Assembly (NCBI RefSeq): GCF_030348505.1
Contig: NZ_JAUCFJ010000002.1
Coordinates: 4,902,001 to 4,966,000, forward strand
Direction of reading: 5' to 3'
Source: Lysinibacillus sp. G4S2
Lineage (GTDB): Bacteria; Bacillota; Bacilli; Bacillales_A; Planococcaceae
DNA: 64,000 nt
Both the position numbers and the translations under genes were made by a program. Shown in pieces: positions 1 to 8,532 of this stretch; the first letter of the stretch is position 1; every line of letters starts with the position of its first letter. The notes under the pieces are model-generated. The model did no database searches. It was not told the DNA's origin and was given only the letters and a program-made list of their open reading frames with translations.

Positions 1-76
1 CATTGAAGAAACGTCTTTTTTCCGTTATATATAACAATAAAAAAATTGCACTTAATAGCACTATTGTTGTATTCAA
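1..76 (-). CDS. Partial small membrane protein, N-terminus only
   Basis: The minus strand shows an AGGAG ribosome binding site seven bases before a TTG codon at 76. An open frame follows and leaves the window after 25 codons. The peptide begins MNTTIVLLSAIFLLLYIT and then a basic KRR stretch, which looks like a single membrane segment or signal anchor. It is divergent from the gene at 261. Only the N-terminus is visible, so no function can be assigned. Confidence 0.5.
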   Translation of the reverse strand, partial: MNTTIVLLSAIFLLLYITEKRRFFN

Positions 77-260
77 CGTCTCACTCCTTTCTTTTTATAG
101 CATTTTTACACTCTTTCCTATCGACACTTCTTGTTCAAATTTGTCGAAATACCTAATTTAATGGAAGCGATTATTTTATTTTTCGGGATAGTTCATGTAA
201 GATTATTATTAAGAACTAGTTTATGACAAATTTAAAAATTATATTGGAGGAAAGTAAGTA

Positions 261-722
261 ATGAAAAAAATTCTTGCCGCACTTTTTGCAGCTTCACTTA
301 TGTTTGCGTCTGTAGGTGCAACCTTGTTCATTTCTGATACACCAACTGCAGAAGCGAAATCCTACAAATCGGGTAAAAAAAGCTATTCGAACAATAACAA
401 TAGCTCTAATTTCCAAAAATCTCAGGATAAATCTAAAGACCAAAATAATGTAACAACAAATAAAAATACAAACAAAACAGGTTCAACAGCTAAGAAAGGC
501 GGCTTCTTCTCTGGCGGCCTTATGAAAGGCTTAATGGTTGGTGGTTTAGCTGGCTTATTATTCGGAGGTCTTTTCAGTGGCATGGGTATGCTTGGTAATA
601 TTTTAGGCTTAATCGTTAACTTTGCAGCCATTGCTATTATCGTAATGCTAGTTGTAAAAATTATTAATATGTTTAAAGATAAAAAACGTAAAGAGGAAGC
701 ACAATCACAATGGCACAAGTAA
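261..722 (+). CDS. Secreted/membrane glycine-rich protein, possibly Tim44-like
   Basis: This 153-aa protein has a signal peptide (about residues 1-32, ending around AEAKS). A low-complexity Ser/Asn/Lys-rich stretch follows (33-78), then two hydrophobic segments: a Gly-rich one near 85-105 and an aliphatic one near 110-135. The tail is charged. The layout resembles small firmicute proteins annotated as Tim44-domain or predicted membrane proteins, a family label recalled rather than tested. A GGAGG-type site precedes the ATG. The last bases overlap the start of the next gene, so the two are probably translated together. Its role is unknown. Confidence 0.7.
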   Translation: MKKILAALFAASLMFASVGATLFISDTPTAEAKSYKSGKKSYSNNNNSSNFQKSQDKSKDQNNVTTNKNTNKTGSTAKKGGFFSGGLMKGLMVGGLAGLLFGGLFSGMGMLGNILGLIVNFAAIAIIVMLVVKIINMFKDKKRKEEAQSQWHK

Positions 723-997
723 TTAATGAGCAAGATATTATAAATGCAATTTGCTTATCTCAGGCCTACTATAAAAACGTTCGCCCAGAAGATGTGCTTG
801 TAGAGCTAACATACGATGATGACACAGGCTTTGGTGCAGAAGTTGAAGTTAATGGACAAATTGAGATATTCAATACAGCAGCCATGATTGGCGCACTACG
901 TGTATGGATTAAAGATGTCCTACACAGTGATCCATTTTCAACTGGCATTGAACTTGTCCTAGACGATGAGGAAGGCATTATTGCCAGACTATCGTAA
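710..997 (+). CDS. yxcD: YxcD-like protein (DUF2653)
   Basis: This acidic 95-aa cytoplasmic protein has no signal peptide. Its sequence, beginning MAQVINEQDIINAICLSQAY, fits the YxcD/DUF2653 family of uncharacterised Bacillus proteins (from memory of the family). The ATG lies inside the 3' end of the preceding gene in another frame, a 13-base overlap that suggests translational coupling. A strong hairpin follows downstream. Family length is similar, so the gene looks intact. The function is unknown. Confidence 0.7.
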   Translation: MAQVINEQDIINAICLSQAYYKNVRPEDVLVELTYDDDTGFGAEVEVNGQIEIFNTAAMIGALRVWIKDVLHSDPFSTGIELVLDDEEGIIARLS

Positions 998-1041
998 ATA
1001 AGTAAAGAATGAGGCTGGGACAAAACTAGCTGATATTAAAG

Positions 1042-1080
1042 AAAAAAGAGAAATCGATGCTGTTCGATTTCTCTTTTTCT
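1042..1080 (+). terminator. Rho-independent terminator after yxcD-like gene
   Basis: The hairpin pairs AAAGAGAAATCGA with TCGATTTCTCTTT around a short loop and is followed by T-rich sequence. Because it is A/T-flanked on both sides it may work in both directions. Confidence 0.7.
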
Positions 1081-1175
1081 ATGTTTGACCAAGTCATTCT
1101 ATTTTCTTTTCCCTATTTCTCTGTTAATGGCAGTATATTTCCGGAGATATACTGCCTTGAGAACTTTTGATTGTT

Positions 1176-1264
1176 TATCGACTAACTTTTTTAATTTATC
1201 GACTAACTTTTTCGATTTATCACCCAACTTTTTTAATTTATCACCCAACTTTCGAAAAATATCG
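1176..1264. repeat. 21-bp tandem array 1
   Basis: TATC occurs at 1176, 1197, 1218, 1239 and 1260, exactly 21 bases apart. The first two units read TATCGACTAACTTTTT, the next two TATCACCCAACTTT, and the fifth is degenerate. A short open frame across it (1085-1288) exists only because 21 is a multiple of three. Confidence 0.85.
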
Positions 1265-1450
1265 ACATCTACCTCCATGAAACACTAAATTTGACATCAA
1301 AAAAGCGCGAGAAATCAACGTTTCTAAATTGATTTCTCGCACTTCCAGTTTTGTCCCAGCCACTTGTTATTTTCAAGGCGTTTTTTGCCTGTTCTTTGAA
1401 TCATTTGACTTCATTATTTACAACCTCTACCTTGCATTATTTCACTATCT

Positions 1451-3073
1451 TTATTTTTTTAATAAACTATTGAAATTTACAAATATTTTTGCTGCATGGC
1501 TACGTTTTGTCGGAGCCTCTGGTGAAAATTTCCCTTCACTACCTATAACAATGCCTTGTTCATACAACATAGTTATTGCACGTTTTGTTTCTTCATTGTA
1601 AGAGGCAATATCAGAAAATGGTGCTTTTCCTTTCACAGCATAAGGTTGCTTTAGCTGATGTTCATAGGCACGATTAATCATTAATGCTAATTGAGCACGA
1701 GTAACTGGCTGTACTGGGTTAAACTTCTCACCTGTTCCCTTCACTAGCCCATATGCATACGCTGCTGCAATTTCTGACTGAGTTCCAACGTCATAGCTTG
1801 CGATGTCTGTAAATGGTGCATGTTCCTTCGTCGTTAAACCTAGGCTTCTAACAAGTATACTAGCTGCCTGTGCCCGAGTTACATTTTGCTCAGGTCTAAA
1901 CGTACCATCTGCGTAGCCGTTCATAATACCTTCTTCTGCTGCCTTCAGGATATATTCCTTCGCCCAATGATTGTCTATATCAGTAAAGCTTACATTTTTC
2001 CCTGTCGTAAAAGTAACTGTTGGACTTTGTACACTTTCATTGCCTGCTGCATCAACTGCTTTAACAGCTACCATGTATGCTGTGTTCTCTATTAAATGAT
2101 CCAAAGTTATAGCCGTTGTATCAGCCTTTTGCGTAAATGATAGCTTACCATTTACATATATATTGTATTTAGTGACACCTACATTATCCTTCGCTTTCTG
2201 CCAGCTTAGTTTTGCAGTTGTACTATCTTTCACATTTACTTGGATAGCCTTTGAAACATCCCATAACGTACTTGCTTTAATCGCTGGTAAAAATGCCTCG
2301 TTCGCTACTGCTAAATAGCCTGCTTCACTTAAATGAATATTTTCTGGGTTTGGTAAATAGCTTGGAACATCTTTTGCTACAATATCGTATGTCGGTACAA
2401 AGATAGCACCCGCATTTTCAACAGTTGTTTTGATCGTCGTATTCATAACTGTTAATAACATTTTAAACTGTTTCTGTAAATCCTCACTATAGTACGGGAA
2501 AGAATTATAGTATCCCATAACATAAATTTGAGCGTTCGGATTTAGTTTCTTTATTTCTTCTAAAATAGCGGCAATATTTTTAATTGCTCCTTGCGATGCC
2601 TTTAACATCGCTGCTGCATTTATACCAGTTGTCTGAGACTCTTTTAAAATAGGTATTAAATCATTGGCACCTGCTGTCAAAGTAATAATTTCAGCCTCTT
2701 TAATAGAGGGACGAAGTTTTACCTTGTCATTTTTATACCCGAATCCTGTCACAGGCTTTTCCACATCATTTTGTATATCTTCCAGTACATTTTTTGTTGT
2801 ATAGCCTGAATACGCAAATCCCTTATTATAAGAAGTGATGAAACCATCTTGCTGTAAAGCTTGTGCAACAAAATCTGCGTAACCTAAACCGATCATGCCA
2901 ACCTCATTCATACCATGAGCCAAAGAATCGCCAAGTGCTACGTAATCTGCCTGAGCTACCCAACTTGGCGCTATGTAATCTCTCTGCTCCGCAGCGTTTG
3001 CCCCTACTGGTAGCGCTAATTGCAACGCCAGTACACCAGCCGCTAAAAATCGAAATTTCTTTGATAATTGCAT
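1451..3073 (-). CDS. S-layer-anchored SGNH/GDSL esterase with FN3 domain
   Basis: The start is the ATG at 3073, which has a GGGGGAG site and begins a clear signal peptide ending GANAA. The 540-aa product then has an SGNH/GDSL hydrolase domain (about 35-275; block I ALGDSLAHGM). A fibronectin type III domain follows (about 280-368), then three SLH modules (about 375-540) that usually bind pyruvylated secondary cell-wall polymer. The block V motif reads ENIHLSEAGY, so the usual Asp of DxxH appears as Glu. It is probably a surface esterase or lipase. The substrate is unknown. Confidence 0.85.
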   Translation of the reverse strand: MQLSKKFRFLAAGVLALQLALPVGANAAEQRDYIAPSWVAQADYVALGDSLAHGMNEVGMIGLGYADFVAQALQQDGFITSYNKGFAYSGYTTKNVLEDIQNDVEKPVTGFGYKNDKVKLRPSIKEAEIITLTAGANDLIPILKESQTTGINAAAMLKASQGAIKNIAAILEEIKKLNPNAQIYVMGYYNSFPYYSEDLQKQFKMLLTVMNTTIKTTVENAGAIFVPTYDIVAKDVPSYLPNPENIHLSEAGYLAVANEAFLPAIKASTLWDVSKAIQVNVKDSTTAKLSWQKAKDNVGVTKYNIYVNGKLSFTQKADTTAITLDHLIENTAYMVAVKAVDAAGNESVQSPTVTFTTGKNVSFTDIDNHWAKEYILKAAEEGIMNGYADGTFRPEQNVTRAQAASILVRSLGLTTKEHAPFTDIASYDVGTQSEIAAAYAYGLVKGTGEKFNPVQPVTRAQLALMINRAYEHQLKQPYAVKGKAPFSDIASYNEETKRAITMLYEQGIVIGSEGKFSPEAPTKRSHAAKIFVNFNSLLKK

Positions 3074-3155
3074 ACACTCACTCCCCCATCTTTTGCTAAT
3101 TACTATTTTAATATATGGAGGATGAAAATGGGTTAAATAAGAGAAATTGTTTTTT

Positions 3156-4325
3156 CTATTCAAGCTGTATCTTCCCATAAATGCCACCACCACCAGCTTC
3201 AATTGCCAATTGTCCTGTTCTTGCTAAATCGATCATCTTAGCAATCTTATGTGGTACGATTTGTTCAAGCTGTTCTAGTGAGACTCGATGCAAGATGTTC
3301 ATCTCTGTACCAAATGCTTGTAGCAATCTTTCCATCATTTTCGGTCCTAAACCTGGAATAAAATCTAGTGGTACTTGGTGAATATACGGTGGTCGAACAC
3401 GTTTATCCGTCAGCTGCTCTGATAGCTCCATAATACGTAAAGAAACTCCCTTAATAATTTGGATACTTTCACAGTTAGTACAGATTGTTGCCATATTGCT
3501 AAGCTGTTCACCACATTTTGCACAGACAGTCTGATGATATTTGCCCAGCAAAGGATTTAAGCCATAATTGGCTGTTACAGCGCGCCCTTGCTGTTCATGT
3601 AGCGCCATTTGTAGCTCTGTAAAATTGGCATCAGATAGTCTTAATTTTTGATACTCACGTGCAATTTTCCCAAGCGAATGTGCATCAGAATTGCTGACAA
3701 ATGTGTATGCTTGAAGCTCTCTGATGTTACTCACCATAGCGGTATCAGAACTTAAACCTAGCTCAATCGCATCTATAAGTTGCGGGTCAAATACTTCTGT
3801 TAAACTACGATGCACACCTTTACCAAACAAACTTTTAAACGGTGTAAAAACATGCGCAGGAATAAACAGCCCTCCTAACTCACGAACCTTTTGCTGCAAT
3901 GTTCGACCATCACAATAGATACGCTGTGAGCTTAAATGAATATTTTTCATATGATAAGACATCCAATTTGAAAATTCCCTCATAAGTAAAAGTGTTGGAA
4001 AATAGGCAAGTACGTGGATTGGTCCAAGGCAATGACAATCATAAATCTCAATTTCAGTGCCTGGGATAAGGGTTGTGTCTTTATAACGAAGCCCTCCCTG
4101 TTCTAGCTCCTTCAGTTCACCCCGTTCAATCATTTCTGACATTTCATCCATAACCTCTGGTGAATGGCAATCAATAATTCCAATAATATCTAGTCCCTTT
4201 CTTGCACTAGAAGTCTCGAGAATTTTTGTTAACGTTAACGATTTACTGCCAGTAATTTTGACAGCGCGTCCACTTAAAGTACGTCCAATATGAATATGTA
4301 AATCTGCATATAAATTTTGCATCAT
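3156..4325 (-). CDS. Endonuclease Q-like PHP-domain protein (YqxK family)
   Basis: The 389-aa protein has PHP metal-binding motifs: DLHIHIG, IDCHSPE, PAHVF and NSDAHS. A C4 zinc finger (CAKC...CTNC) follows near residues 270-290, then a helix-hairpin-helix IPGLGPKMMERL near 325. This order matches EndoQ/YqxK, DNA endonucleases that cut 5' of deaminated or otherwise damaged bases. The ATG at 4325 is preferred because GAGGTG lies seven bases upstream; an in-frame start eight codons earlier lacks a site. The small gene at 4395-4571 is 70 bp upstream on the same strand and may be co-transcribed. Confidence 0.8.
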   Translation of the reverse strand: MMQNLYADLHIHIGRTLSGRAVKITGSKSLTLTKILETSSARKGLDIIGIIDCHSPEVMDEMSEMIERGELKELEQGGLRYKDTTLIPGTEIEIYDCHCLGPIHVLAYFPTLLLMREFSNWMSYHMKNIHLSSQRIYCDGRTLQQKVRELGGLFIPAHVFTPFKSLFGKGVHRSLTEVFDPQLIDAIELGLSSDTAMVSNIRELQAYTFVSNSDAHSLGKIAREYQKLRLSDANFTELQMALHEQQGRAVTANYGLNPLLGKYHQTVCAKCGEQLSNMATICTNCESIQIIKGVSLRIMELSEQLTDKRVRPPYIHQVPLDFIPGLGPKMMERLLQAFGTEMNILHRVSLEQLEQIVPHKIAKMIDLARTGQLAIEAGGGGIYGKIQLE

Positions 4326-4394
4326 TGTAAACACCTCTATTATTTTCAATGAAATAAAAAAACCTCACATTGCTGCAAGGCGTTTCACTCTTAA

Positions 4395-4571
4395 TCATGA
4401 TGGATGATTGTTGTGAGTACTATTATTTGATTCATAAGCACCTGAGCCCTGTGATGGCATTGTCGAAGAATCATACGCCACTATTGTCACGCCAATTGTC
4501 TTCTCTAGCTCATTAATTTTTTCAAGCTGTTGCTGATCTAATTGTGCAAACTTTATCTCTTCCACTTTCAT
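4395..4571 (-). CDS. Small 58-aa protein upstream of EndoQ-like gene
   Basis: An ATG at 4571 follows AAAGGA with good spacing and opens a 58-codon frame starting MKVEEIKFAQLDQQQLEKIN. The first half is a likely amphipathic helix rich in Q, E, L and K. The second half is polar and ends in Ser/Asn/His-rich sequence. There is no signal peptide. The clear ribosome binding site and the helical, non-repetitive composition support a real gene. I do not recognise the family. Confidence 0.6.
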   Translation of the reverse strand: MKVEEIKFAQLDQQQLEKINELEKTIGVTIVAYDSSTMPSQGSGAYESNNSTHNNHPS

Positions 4572-4737
4572 CAATTCCTTTCACGTATACAATTCCCCAA
4601 AAAGGATATAAGTATACACGAAGAAAATGAAGCTCTTTCTTCTATTAACAGTTGTCCTATCCATAAATAGCAGGTGTATCTGTTATTGTTGAAAAACAAA
4701 ATGGTCAAGAAGATCTTTGTAAATTTTGTGGCGCTTT

Positions 4738-4808
4738 AAATAAGGGTGATTTCCGTCCCAGGCTATTCGTAAAAAAAGCGCCCAGCCGGAACGGAGATCA
4801 ACCCCTCC
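4738..4808. repeat. Degenerate copy of intergenic repeat B
   Basis: One edge reads GGTGATTTCCGTCCC and the other is CCAGCCGGAACGGAGATCAA, the inverted ends typical of repeat B (better copies at 59.1 and 59.9 kb). It sits downstream of btuD. Nothing else is recognised in the gene-free stretch 4572-4832. Confidence 0.6.
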
Positions 4809-4832
4809 TTTTGCCGAAGAACCATACTTTAT

Positions 4833-5627
4833 TTATGTAGTTTTTAAAGCTTTCTTCGTAAATTGCTCAGAGACATACGTTAAATAAGGCTTCCTTGTAA
4901 GTGGATGTATTTGAATATCAGCATAAACACCAAATACATCCTGTAATAATTGTGGCGTAAGTACTTCTTCTGGTGTTCCAAAACAAACAATTCGACCTTG
5001 CTGTAAAACATAAATTTGATCGCAATACATAGCTGCAATGTTTAAATCATGTATGGCAGCAACAACTGTTAGATGTAGGGTTTGAATTAGATCCATTAGC
5101 TGCAATTGATGCTGAATATCTAGATGATTTGTTGGCTCATCTAAAATAAGCATCTGTGCTTGCTGAGCGAGAGCACGGGCAACCATCACACGCTTTTTTT
5201 CTCCCCCCGAAAGAGAGCTAAAGCTACGTTTCTCTAAATGAGCAATCCCTGTTTGATCAAGTGCACTTTTTACAATTTGAAAATCTTGTTGTTGATCAAG
5301 TTCGAATAGTTTTTTATGGGGTGTTCTCCCCATACTTACTAAATCATGTACGGTAAAGTCGAATAAGACCGGTGTTTCTTGGCTCACAACTGCTAAATTT
5401 TTCGCAATGCTTTTACTCGATTGCTTTAAAATATCCTGTTCATTTAATAAGATTGTTCCACTTTCTGGTTTTAATAAACGATACATATTCTTTAGTAGCG
5501 TTGACTTCCCACTACCATTAGGACCAATCAGCCCAACGAATTGCTTTTCCTTTATTTGAACACTTACTTCATGTAAAATGCGTTCATCAGAAATGGAGAA
5601 AGATACTTGTTTCGCTTCTAATGTCAT
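4833..5627 (-). CDS. btuD: Cobalamin/iron-type ABC transporter ATPase (BtuD/FecE-like)
   Basis: The 264-aa ATPase has Walker A GPNGSGKST (near residue 37), signature LSGGEKKR, and Walker B LILDEPTNHLD followed by the H-loop HD. It belongs to the FecE/BtuD/FhuC subgroup that powers uptake of siderophores or vitamin B12. It lies five bases after the permease gene on the same strand, and the cobalamin riboswitch at the head of the transcript points to B12 or cobinamide as substrate. No substrate-binding protein gene is adjacent. Confidence 0.85.
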   Translation of the reverse strand: MTLEAKQVSFSISDERILHEVSVQIKEKQFVGLIGPNGSGKSTLLKNMYRLLKPESGTILLNEQDILKQSSKSIAKNLAVVSQETPVLFDFTVHDLVSMGRTPHKKLFELDQQQDFQIVKSALDQTGIAHLEKRSFSSLSGGEKKRVMVARALAQQAQMLILDEPTNHLDIQHQLQLMDLIQTLHLTVVAAIHDLNIAAMYCDQIYVLQQGRIVCFGTPEEVLTPQLLQDVFGVYADIQIHPLTRKPYLTYVSEQFTKKALKTT

Positions 5628-5632
5628 AATTT

Positions 5633-6679
5633 CTAATCCCCTTCACCGAAAGAATAATTGTTACGACGTAGCAGCCAAATGAAAAATGGCCCGCCACAAA
5701 AAGCCGTGATAATTCCAATTGGCATTTCTTCAGGAGCAATTAAAATTCGGGCAAGTGCATCTGCCCAAACTAAGAAAATCCCCCCTAATAAAGCACTAAT
5801 CGGTATGACATATTTATGGTTTGAACCTACAATTAGCCGTACAATATGTGGAATGATTAAGCCAACAAATCCGATTGAACCACTGACTGCGACAAGAACA
5901 CCCGTTAATAATGAAACTAATAAGATAAGTTGAATTCGAAACTGTTGTAAATTAACCCCTAAAGTGACAGCTGCTTCATCTCCAAGAAGTAATAAATTTA
6001 AACTTCGATAGTGGAGCCATAGCAAGGCAAACACCACAATAAAAATAACTGTAGGAATTAAAACATTACTCCACTTTGCACCAGCTAAGCTTCCTAGCAT
6101 CCAAAACATGACTGCCTTCATTCCGCCCTCTTGCTTCGACATCATTAATATAAAATTTGAAATAGCAGATAAAATAAACGACACCGCCATCCCTGAAAGT
6201 AAAAGTCGAAAGACAGAAACTCTACCGCCAACACGCGCTAAGAAGAAAACTAACGCCATCGCTGTGAGAGAACCGATAAATGCAGATACGGAAAGAGCAT
6301 AAACACCAAGAAATGAAAAAGCACCTAAAATGATGACAGCTGTAGCACCAACCGTTGCACCAGAAGAAATCCCTAAAATATATGGTTCAGCAATTGAATT
6401 ACGAACAAGTGCCTGAATAGCTGCTCCTGCAATTGCCAATCCTGCTCCAACGATAGCAGCGAGCAATACACGTGGAGCTCGGATTTGCCAAATGATAATT
6501 TCCTGTGAGCGACTCCAATCTTGTTCTATTCCATTTTGTATAAGTGGGATTTTTGAAAGGATGACCTTCCATACATATTGTGGCGTAACAGAAACCGATC
6601 CAACCATTATAGCAATTGTCATTGAAATGAGTAGAACTAGAAGAAGAGTCATTGAGAGTAGTATAAATTTTTTATTCAT
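5633..6679 (-). CDS. btuC: Cobalamin ABC transporter permease (BtuC/FecCD family)
   Basis: This 348-aa integral membrane protein has about nine to ten hydrophobic segments and the FecCD-family pattern, including RAPRVLLAAIVGAGLAIAG near residue 68 and GLIIPHIVRL near 275, the loop that contacts the ATPase. It is the first gene after the cobalamin riboswitch and its terminator. With the downstream ATPase it should form the B12 importer core. The assignment to cobalamin rests on the riboswitch. The family itself also transports ferric siderophores and heme. Confidence 0.88.
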   Translation of the reverse strand: MNKKFILLSMTLLLVLLISMTIAIMVGSVSVTPQYVWKVILSKIPLIQNGIEQDWSRSQEIIIWQIRAPRVLLAAIVGAGLAIAGAAIQALVRNSIAEPYILGISSGATVGATAVIILGAFSFLGVYALSVSAFIGSLTAMALVFFLARVGGRVSVFRLLLSGMAVSFILSAISNFILMMSKQEGGMKAVMFWMLGSLAGAKWSNVLIPTVIFIVVFALLWLHYRSLNLLLLGDEAAVTLGVNLQQFRIQLILLVSLLTGVLVAVSGSIGFVGLIIPHIVRLIVGSNHKYVIPISALLGGIFLVWADALARILIAPEEMPIGIITAFCGGPFFIWLLRRNNYSFGEGD

Positions 6680-6721
6680 CTGTTTATTAACTCCTAATCA
6701 AAAATAATAGGTACGAAGCAA

Positions 6722-6763
6722 TAAAAAAGGGTATTCCATGCTAAATACGCATAGAAATACCCG
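6722..6763 (-). terminator. Riboswitch expression-platform terminator
   Basis: On the minus strand GGGTATTTCTATGCG pairs with CATGGAATACCC and is followed by TTTTTTATT. It lies between the cobalamin aptamer and btuC, so ligand binding probably favours this terminator and shuts off the operon. Confidence 0.8.
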
Positions 6764-6842
6764 AGATTAAACAAAGTAAGAAAGATTTCCTTCTATTGTC
6801 CGTAATCGCTTTCATCCTCGTGGGCATTACAGGTATTCGCTA

Positions 6843-7003
6843 ATTGGCAGGTCTCCTGGCTTCGAATCAATGTACTATGATTGCCTTCCCATTCTAGAAC
6901 AGTGGCTAAATCATCATAGAACTCCTCGTTACAGTTGCGGGACAGCGTCGGATTTGCACCAACTTCCCTTTTAAGTGACACATTTACAAGATGTCACACC
7001 ATT
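6843..7003 (-). ncRNA. Cobalamin (B12) riboswitch
   Basis: The minus strand contains the hallmark conserved blocks of the cobalamin aptamer in order: GGGAAGTTGGTGCAAATCC, then GCTGTCCCGCAACTGTAA, a GCCACTG block, and AGCCAGGAGACCTGCC near the 3' end. It lies upstream of btuC and is followed by a terminator hairpin. A 62-codon open frame across it (6793-6981) is not a gene. Confidence 0.95.
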
Positions 7004-7100
7004 AGCATCATATATATTTTAAAATTATGACGATTCTATCATATATTTTAATAGTTCGTCTATTACTAGAATTATTCATCCAAATAAGAAGGATAATTAT

Positions 7101-7158
7101 TTTTGTGTTAACCGAATAAAATAATCAAGTTGACACAAAAACTTTATTTTCTTACACT
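7101..7158 (+). promoter_or_regulatory. BirA operator and promoter of bioY
   Basis: An inverted repeat, TTTTGTGTTAAC at 7101-7112 and GTTGACACAAAA at 7129-7140, has 11 of 12 matching positions around a 16-bp spacer. This is the usual layout of a firmicute BirA box. The right arm contains the -35 TTGACA (7130-7135), and TACACT (7153-7158) is a fitting -10 after 17 bp. BirA bound here would block RNA polymerase when biotin is plentiful. Confidence 0.8.
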
Positions 7159-7192
7159 ATTATTATCAACATTACTTATTAGGGGTGAAATA

Positions 7193-7789
7193 ATGACAAC
7201 AGTAGCGGAACACTCGCATCACAAATTAAGAACAGTAGATATTGCTTATATTGGACTATTTTCAACATTGATGATGATTGGCGCTAATATTACTTCCTTT
7301 GTACCTTTTATGGTTGTTGGTGGCGTACCAATTACGCTGCAAACATTTTTTGCTATATTAGCAGGACTGATTCTTGGTAGTAGAAAAGGTGCACTCGCTT
7401 GTACTGTTTATATGTGCATCGGTTTAGCAGGCGCACCTGTATTTGCACGTTTCAGTGGTGGCTTTGGACAAATCTTAAGTCCTACATTCGGTTTTATTGT
7501 CACTTTTATATTAGCTGCATATGTTGCAGGGCTTATTGTAGAGCGCAGCGGAACGAAAAAAAGCTATGTAATTGCTGCTTTAATTGCAACTGCCATTAAT
7601 TATTTACTTGGAACGAATTGGATGTATTTCGCCTATAAGCTATGGGCTAGTGCTCCAGATGCTTTTTCTTATAAGATGGCATGGCTTTGGATGATGCCTC
7701 CATTACCAAAGGATATTATTTTAGCTATATTTGCCGGTATTTTTGCCTACCGCCTACAAAAAGTATTGAAAATAATTCCTGTTAAATAA
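7193..7789 (+). CDS. bioY: Biotin transporter BioY
   Basis: The 198-aa protein has six hydrophobic segments typical of BioY, the S component of ECF-type biotin uptake systems. It includes the family-like region GGVPITLQTFFAILAGLILG (near 45-65) and GLAGAPVFARFSGG near 80-93. The ATG at 7193 is chosen because AGGGGTG precedes it and the frame further upstream runs into the promoter. The gene stands alone, with a terminator after it, so it must use shared ECF components encoded elsewhere or work alone. BirA probably represses it through the upstream operator. Confidence 0.92.
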   Translation: MTTVAEHSHHKLRTVDIAYIGLFSTLMMIGANITSFVPFMVVGGVPITLQTFFAILAGLILGSRKGALACTVYMCIGLAGAPVFARFSGGFGQILSPTFGFIVTFILAAYVAGLIVERSGTKKSYVIAALIATAINYLLGTNWMYFAYKLWASAPDAFSYKMAWLWMMPPLPKDIILAIFAGIFAYRLQKVLKIIPVK

Positions 7790-7793
7790 CAGA

Positions 7794-7831
7794 AACCCTT
7801 CTTTAGTTTGATGCTAAAGAGGGTTTTTTTT
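7794..7831 (+). terminator. Terminator after bioY
   Basis: AACCCTTCTTTAG pairs with CTAAAGAGGGTT, followed by eight T residues. Confidence 0.85.
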
Positions 7832-7906
7832 CTTGTAAGACTGCTATCCACAATTTCTGCACATTTATTTGCTACATTAAGGGCAAATAAGGAGGAGGAA
7901 ATTAAC

Positions 7907-8494
7907 ATGATATTAAAAAGACAATGGCCTATTGGCATACTGACAGCATTAGCTTTACTAACATTATCAGCTTGCTCTACCAGTTCAACTAAGCCGGAAA
8001 CCAATTCAAAAAATAACACCGAAACTGAGCAGAGCACTGAGATGGATCATTCTATGATGAACCATTCAAGCTCTAGTGAAGTACCAACAACTTTGAAAAA
8101 TGCTGAAAAACCAAAGTTTCCTGTTGGAAGCACCGCCATTATTACGGATGGTCATATGGCAGGTATGAAAGGCGCAGAAGCAACGATTGTTGGCGCTTAT
8201 GATACGACAGCCTACATTGTCTCCTATGAGCCAACTACAGGTGGAAATCGCGTAGATAATCATAAGTGGGTTATTCATGAGGAATTGATAGATTCAGGTG
8301 AAGCTCCATTGGCTCCTGGTACAGAAATCAAAACGAATGCATCTCATATGGAAGGGATGGAAAATGCGACTGTCCATATAGATGAGGCACTACAAACGAC
8401 AGTTTATATGATTGATTATACGTCTACAACTATAGGTGAAGCAGTGAAAAACCATAAATGGGTTACGGAAGAAGAGCTAGCAACAAAAAAATAA
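7907..8494 (+). CDS. YdhK-like lipoprotein with two DUF1541 domains
   Basis: The ATG at 7907 follows AAGGAGGAGG at ideal spacing. It starts a lipoprotein signal peptide ending LSAC, so Cys is about residue 23. The mature 195-aa precursor has a Ser/Thr/Glu- and Met/His-rich linker (MDHSMMNHSS) and two homologous DUF1541 domains. Each contains a GHMAGMKGA or SHMEGMENA motif and ends NHKWV. The Met/His clusters suggest metal (perhaps copper) binding, which is inference. The gene is convergent with the two-component system at 8523-10604 and shares a terminator with it. Confidence 0.85.
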   Translation: MILKRQWPIGILTALALLTLSACSTSSTKPETNSKNNTETEQSTEMDHSMMNHSSSSEVPTTLKNAEKPKFPVGSTAIITDGHMAGMKGAEATIVGAYDTTAYIVSYEPTTGGNRVDNHKWVIHEELIDSGEAPLAPGTEIKTNASHMEGMENATVHIDEALQTTVYMIDYTSTTIGEAVKNHKWVTEEELATKK

Positions 8495-8499
8495 AAATT

Positions 8500-8532
8500 C
8501 AACCTCTGCGGGAATTCTTCCATCAGAGGTTG
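8500..8532. terminator. Bidirectional terminator
   Basis: CAACCTCTG pairs with CAGAGGTTG between the convergent DUF1541 gene and the response regulator gene, whose last codons form the right arm. Confidence 0.6.

Larger units (their letters stand above)
1011..1363. repeat. MITE-like intergenic repeat A, copy 1
   Basis: The element is bounded by a perfect 15-bp inverted repeat: GGCTGGGACAAAACT at 1013 and its complement ending at 1361. Near its right end is a long hairpin (1306-1340) pairing GCGAGAAATCAA with TTGATTTCTCGC. A related element with the same hairpin and similar ends is at 10811-10942. It also contains the 21-bp array at 1176. I see no convincing gene inside. Confidence 0.7.

Noticed and set aside
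6793-6981. 62-aa minus-strand ORF
   Set aside because: It lies wholly within the cobalamin riboswitch.
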